8,669 bases of DNA. Source: Bacillota bacterium (lineage in GTDB: Bacteria; Bacillota; Sulfobacillia; JAJZYS01; JAJYTV01). This document shows, piece after piece, positions 5,817-8,669 of this stretch. Location: the NCBI GenBank assembly GCA_021806845.1, contig JAKAPV010000122.1:1-8669 (forward strand), read 5' to 3'. The position numbers and the translations under genes are program-made. The notes under the pieces are model-generated. The model saw only the letters and a program-made list of their open reading frames with translations, did no database searches and was not told the origin of the DNA. How positions within the stretch are numbered: position 1 is the first letter of the stretch; each line of letters begins with the position of its first letter.

Positions 5817-7061
5817 TTATGCGAGCGCTTCCCCGTCCGCCGAGAGCGCGCTCGGGAGTCGCCGGCCGCGCCAGAGCAAGGCGCCGCCAGCGAGCCCCGC
5901 CAGCGCGATCCATGCGCCGACCGCCGCCATCGTCGCTCCTGGTCCGAGGCGGGAGATGAGCAGCGAATTGAGTCCCATGCCAAGCACCGTCGCGATACTC
6001 ATCAGCGTGCCGACGAGTGAGAATACCCGTCCTGCCACTGGTGCAGGCACGACGGTCTGCATGTAGCCGGACACGTTCACGTTGAAGATGCCGTTGCAAA
6101 ACCCGGTGGCTGCCATGCAGGCGATGCCCCACCCGAGCAGCGGGGCGATGGGCGTGAGGGCGAAGAAAGCCCCGAGACCTCCCAGTCCGAACCCGAGCCA
6201 TGCCCAGGGCGGCAGACCCCGGGTCAGCAGGCGGGTGAGCAACGTGCCAGCGATCACGCCGACCGAGATGGCGGTGATCAGATAGCCGAGGCTAAGCATG
6301 CTGAGGCGAAGGTCCGTCCGCACGTAGGCGAGCAGCACGACGTCGATGCCGCCGAGGCCGACCAGCACGGCGACCACCACCAGGATGAGGATGCGCACCA
6401 CAGGGATCGAGAGCGTGGGCCAGGCTTCGCGCCAGTCCTTCCAGGGCGCGGCGAGGCGGCGAGCGGCGGCCTGCGGGAAGGAGAGGCGCTGGCCCCGAGC
6501 GGCGAGGGCGATGAGAGCGGCCGAAGCGAGAAAGCTCAGGGCGTCGACCAGGAAGCCGCGTGCGGCGTGTCCCGGACCGAAGGCGGCGATGGCGCCGACG
6601 GCGATGCTCGGCCCGACGACGCGGGTCGTCTCCTGCACGAGCTGGCGCAGTGCGGCTCCCTCGCCGTAGGCCTCCTTTGGCAGCGCGAGCATGACCCACT
6701 TCTCCTCCGCGGGATTGAAGTAGGCGGCGGCGCCGGCCGTAAGGAAGGCTGCCGCCATATAGACGCCCGGCGATACGGGAACGAAGAAGAGCGCCCCGAC
6801 GAGAACGCAGCGCGCGACATCCGCCGCGGCCATGATCCAGGCGGGATGCCGGCGGTCCACAAGGGGACCGGACAGGAAGGAGAAGAACAGCGTCGCGGCC
6901 GCCTGCGCAGCGAGAACGCCCATCGCGTCGGCGGCCTTGCCGGTGTGCTGGTAGGTGAGCACCACAAGCAGCATGTAGCTGAACCAGTTGCCGAAGCTCG
7001 AGACGAGGCGGGCCAGCAATAAATAGCGCACTGCGGCGAAACTGCGCAGGATGGAAAGCAT
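5817..7061 (-). CDS. Major facilitator superfamily exporter (MFS_3 type, EntS/Mef-like)
   Basis: The product has 414 residues and about 12 hydrophobic segments, an integral membrane proton-driven exporter. The start RYLLLARLVSSFGNWFSYMLLVVLTYQHTG (12-41) fits the opening of the EntS/macrolide-efflux type. The loop 2-3 motif GPLVDRRHPAW (65-75) is the family GxxxDR(R) signature. YFNPAEEKWVMLALPKE (114-130) and VVPAPVAGRVFSLVGTLMS (337-355) correspond to conserved stretches of that family. Family members export siderophores, macrolides or other small amphipathic molecules; the substrate here is unknown. The frame extends far upstream, but ATG 7061 with GGGAGGA (7066-7072) just before it decides the start, since earlier codons overlap the sigma gene out of frame. 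It begins 70 bases after the sigma gene stop, behind an ECF-type promoter-like sequence, and is probably a sigma-factor target. Confidence 0.88.
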   Translation of the reverse strand: MLSILRSFAAVRYLLLARLVSSFGNWFSYMLLVVLTYQHTGKAADAMGVLAAQAAATLFFSFLSGPLVDRRHPAWIMAAADVARCVLVGALFFVPVSPGVYMAAAFLTAGAAAYFNPAEEKWVMLALPKEAYGEGAALRQLVQETTRVVGPSIAVGAIAAFGPGHAARGFLVDALSFLASAALIALAARGQRLSFPQAAARRLAAPWKDWREAWPTLSIPVVRILILVVVAVLVGLGGIDVVLLAYVRTDLRLSMLSLGYLITAISVGVIAGTLLTRLLTRGLPPWAWLGFGLGGLGAFFALTPIAPLLGWGIACMAATGFCNGIFNVNVSGYMQTVVPAPVAGRVFSLVGTLMSIATVLGMGLNSLLISRLGPGATMAAVGAWIALAGLAGGALLWRGRRLPSALSADGEALA

Positions 7062-7094
7062 ACCGTCCTCCCGGATGCGAGCCTTTGCCCGGTA

Positions 7095-7120
7095 TATCGC
7101 GGGAGGGCGGAAAAAGGTTC
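7095..7120 (-). promoter_or_regulatory. ECF-sigma-type promoter for the MFS exporter (GAACC-N16-CGATA)
   Basis: On the minus strand GAACC (7120-7116) is followed by exactly 16 bases, including a T5 run straight after the -35, and then CGATA (7099-7095). A -35 with the AAC core and a -10 beginning CG with about 16 bp between them is the established layout of ECF promoters. It falls in the 70-base gap between the sigma and exporter genes, 33 bases before the ATG, leaving a leader of roughly 25 bases that includes the ribosome binding site. Recognition by the neighbouring sigma factor is inferred. Confidence 0.6.
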
Positions 7121-7131
7121 GCTGTTTGGTT

Positions 7132-8352
7132 CTAGGCGAGGCGGAAGCGCACCGTGAGGCTCTGCAGCTCGCCGCCGCCCAGCACGGCGACGAAGGAAAG
7201 CCACCGCCTGCCGAACGAGGATGCCGTCTCCACGGGCCCCGGGTGCGACACCTGGAGGCGCGCACCCGGCGGCAGACTGACGAACACCGCGGTGCGTACG
7301 CGCAGGTCCGGGTCGTACGTGGGCACGTTGCGGTAGCGCAGTTCGGCACCACGGGCGATCCTCCGGACGCCGGCGATGTCCGTCGCCTGCTCCGCGGAGA
7401 TGCGGTGCACGAACCGCATCCTTCCACTTCCAATGGCCGCTCCCGGCGGGGCGAGGGCATAGCGGTCGGGGATCTCGCCGCCCCCTGGCACGATGCGCAT
7501 CTCCGCGGAGCGGTTGCGCTCGCGCTCGTCCATGACGCGTGCAGGGCGGCCGAACTCGGAGGCGGTTGCAAATGTCATTTGCGGTGCGATCCTCTGCGAC
7601 GGTGTCACGTCGCCCTCGACCCAGACCGAGAGGTCCTGCTCGATCCGAAGGCAGGTGCGCAGCAGCGCGTCCTCACCTGCAGATAGCGCATCCGTCCCGG
7701 CCATCAGGTGTTCGAGGTGCTGCCACTGCGTCTGGCAGCCGGCACAGGTCGCGAGGTGCGCGGCGACGAGCGCCGGGCTGCCGAGCGAGCGCAGCCCCCA
7801 GCCGAGGCCCAGCGGAGCGGCGCGCAGTTCGGCGCAGAGCGCCGGGCTGCGCCAGGTCGCGAGCCGCTCTTGCAGGAGGCGGCGGCCCTGATGGAGCCGC
7901 GACTTTACCGTACCTTCTGGCAGGGACAGGACGCTCGCGATCTGCGCCAGCGGGAGCCCCTCCACGAGCCGGGCGAAGAGCACTGTGCGGTAGGCGGCCG
8001 GCAAGGTCTGCAAAATATCCTGCACCGCGTCGCGCAGCCTGTCGGAGAGCACGCCGGCCTCGAGGTCTTGCGCCTCCTGGGCGTCATCCCTCTCCGCGCC
8101 GGCCGATGCCCGGACCGGCGCGCGGCGCCAGTAGTCCGCGACGGCGCGGCGCACGACGGTCCAGAGCAGCCCGGCGTCTCCCTCGATCGAGATCGGCCTG
8201 CGCGAGAGGGCGAGATAGGTCCGCAGCCACGTGTCCTGCAGGACGTCCGCCGTGTCTTCTCTCGGCACCTTGCGGTGCACGTACGCGGCGACCTCGCGCT
8301 CAGAGGAGCCGATCAGGTTCAGGAGCCGCGCCTGCGCATCCTCGAAGGCCAT
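7132..8352 (-). CDS. ECF sigma factor with fused zinc-finger anti-sigma-like motif and long C-terminal region
   Basis: The product has 406 residues, about twice a normal ECF sigma factor. Region sigma2 is at about 15-78, with DTADVLQDTWLRTYLAL as the core-binding helix and LLWTVVRRAVADYWRR as the -10 recognition part. Sigma4 is at about 108-163: LPAAYRTVLFARLVEGLPLAQIASVLSLPEGTVKSRLHQGRRLL, a clear helix-turn-helix for the -35. After it come C173, then H199-x3-C203-x2-C206, the spacing of the zinc-binding ZAS/zf-HC2 motif of anti-sigma factors. Residues 220-406 match nothing I recognise; no membrane segment is evident, and alternating hydrophobic runs near the end suggest beta structure. The start is ATG 8352 with GGAGGG (8361-8366) 8 bases before. 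The stop of the upstream Rsm22-like gene lies 15 bases away, so the two are probably co-transcribed. No separate anti-sigma gene is adjacent, so control may be built into the fusion. Confidence 0.88.
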   Translation of the reverse strand: MAFEDAQARLLNLIGSSEREVAAYVHRKVPREDTADVLQDTWLRTYLALSRRPISIEGDAGLLWTVVRRAVADYWRRAPVRASAGAERDDAQEAQDLEAGVLSDRLRDAVQDILQTLPAAYRTVLFARLVEGLPLAQIASVLSLPEGTVKSRLHQGRRLLQERLATWRSPALCAELRAAPLGLGWGLRSLGSPALVAAHLATCAGCQTQWQHLEHLMAGTDALSAGEDALLRTCLRIEQDLSVWVEGDVTPSQRIAPQMTFATASEFGRPARVMDERERNRSAEMRIVPGGGEIPDRYALAPPGAAIGSGRMRFVHRISAEQATDIAGVRRIARGAELRYRNVPTYDPDLRVRTAVFVSLPPGARLQVSHPGPVETASSFGRRWLSFVAVLGGGELQSLTVRFRLA

Positions 8353-8367
8353 CCGCGCATCCCTCCG

Positions 8368-8660
8368 CTAACCGTCCGTACTGTCCGGGCCCTGCGCGGG
8401 CATCGGCGATCCCCAGCTCGAGTCCTTCGCCTGCCGGAAGCGCTCCCCTTCCCGGCGCGTGACGACGATGCGCTCGAGTCCCTGCGCGGAGCAGACCTGC
8501 AGGCGCACGTGCCCGCCCCGGACCTGCGGGTGGCGGAGGATGCGCCCCGCGACCGGCAGCGGCGAAAGACGCGTCGCGGTGACAAAGGAGAACTTCTCGT
8601 CCTCGTAGGCGAGCTCCGCGGACTTCGCGAGGCGGTGCAGGCGAGAGCGCTCGAGGCGCT
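8368..8660 (-). CDS. C-terminal part of an Rsm22-family rRNA methyltransferase-like protein (truncated by contig end)
   Basis: Reading the minus strand from 8658 gives 96 residues to TAG at 8370-8368. The fragment includes AYEDEKFSFVTATR, then VAGRILRHPQVRGGHVRLQVC, LERIVVTRREGERFRQAKDSSWG and a short tail. This matches the C-terminal end of Rsm22-family proteins (YEDEKFSYV, RVLRxPQVRxGxV, VxKRDGxxYRxARxxxWGD) as I remember them. Members are SAM-dependent methyltransferase-like proteins tied to the small ribosomal subunit; the catalytic domain lies outside the window. The reading stops at 8661-8659, where a TAG is formed at the junction with adapter-like sequence, so that stop is artificial. 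The gene runs directly into the ECF sigma gene. Confidence 0.8.
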
Positions 8661-8669
8661 AGATCGGAA
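8661..8669 (+). other. Probable Illumina adapter remnant at the contig end
   Basis: The final nine bases, AGATCGGAA, are identical to the first nine bases of the TruSeq adapter (AGATCGGAAGAGC) and are in the orientation expected for read-through at the 3' end of a plus-strand read. They interrupt an otherwise open Rsm22-like frame with a stop. A chance match exactly at the end is unlikely, roughly 1 in 260,000. Confidence 0.85.

Noticed and set aside
1..8669. tRNA, rRNA, CRISPR arrays, insertion sequences, phage genes
   Set aside because: No cloverleaf, rRNA core, regularly spaced direct repeats, transposase or integrase motif was seen on either strand.

Overview
The window is GC-rich bacterial DNA, with G or C at most third codon positions. 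It looks like a complete short metagenomic or draft contig: both ends cut a gene, and the last nine bases match the start of the Illumina TruSeq adapter. Lineage cannot be fixed from the sequence. Strong GGAGG-type ribosome binding sites, GTG and TTG starts and a lipoprotein solute-binding protein would fit a high-GC monoderm, while the PAS/HDFNN-type hybrid kinase is more usual in diderm phyla.

Layout from left to right. Bases 1-56 are the tail of an unidentified plus-strand gene, followed by an 11-bp GC hairpin and a 25-residue hydrophobic micro-ORF with a good ribosome binding site (124-201). Next, on the minus strand, is an orphan hybrid sensor histidine kinase (PAS-PAS-HisKA-HATPase-REC, 417-2339). 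A 353-bp divergent intergenic region with several small dyads separates it from a plus-strand ABC importer operon. That operon holds a TauC-like permease, a TauA-like lipoprotein and a TauB-like ATPase (2693-5418). It ends at a strong hairpin (5433-5464) shared with the converging minus-strand genes.

The right third is a minus-strand cluster, listed here in transcription order from the right edge. First is the C-terminal end of an Rsm22-family rRNA methyltransferase-like protein, cut by adapter sequence. Next is an ECF sigma factor fused to a zinc-finger anti-sigma-like motif and a long uncharacterised C-terminal region. Then come an MFS exporter of the EntS/Mef type and a 67-residue protein of unknown function.

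The most interesting inference is that the MFS gene is preceded by GAACC-N16-CGATA, the classic layout of an ECF-sigma promoter. This suggests a self-contained module: a sigma factor carrying its own sensory or inhibitory domain that switches on the adjacent exporter, and perhaps the small protein. The importer operon probably brings in taurine or another organosulfonate, but no desulfonating enzyme lies next to it. The hybrid kinase might respond to a related cue, which is only a positional guess.
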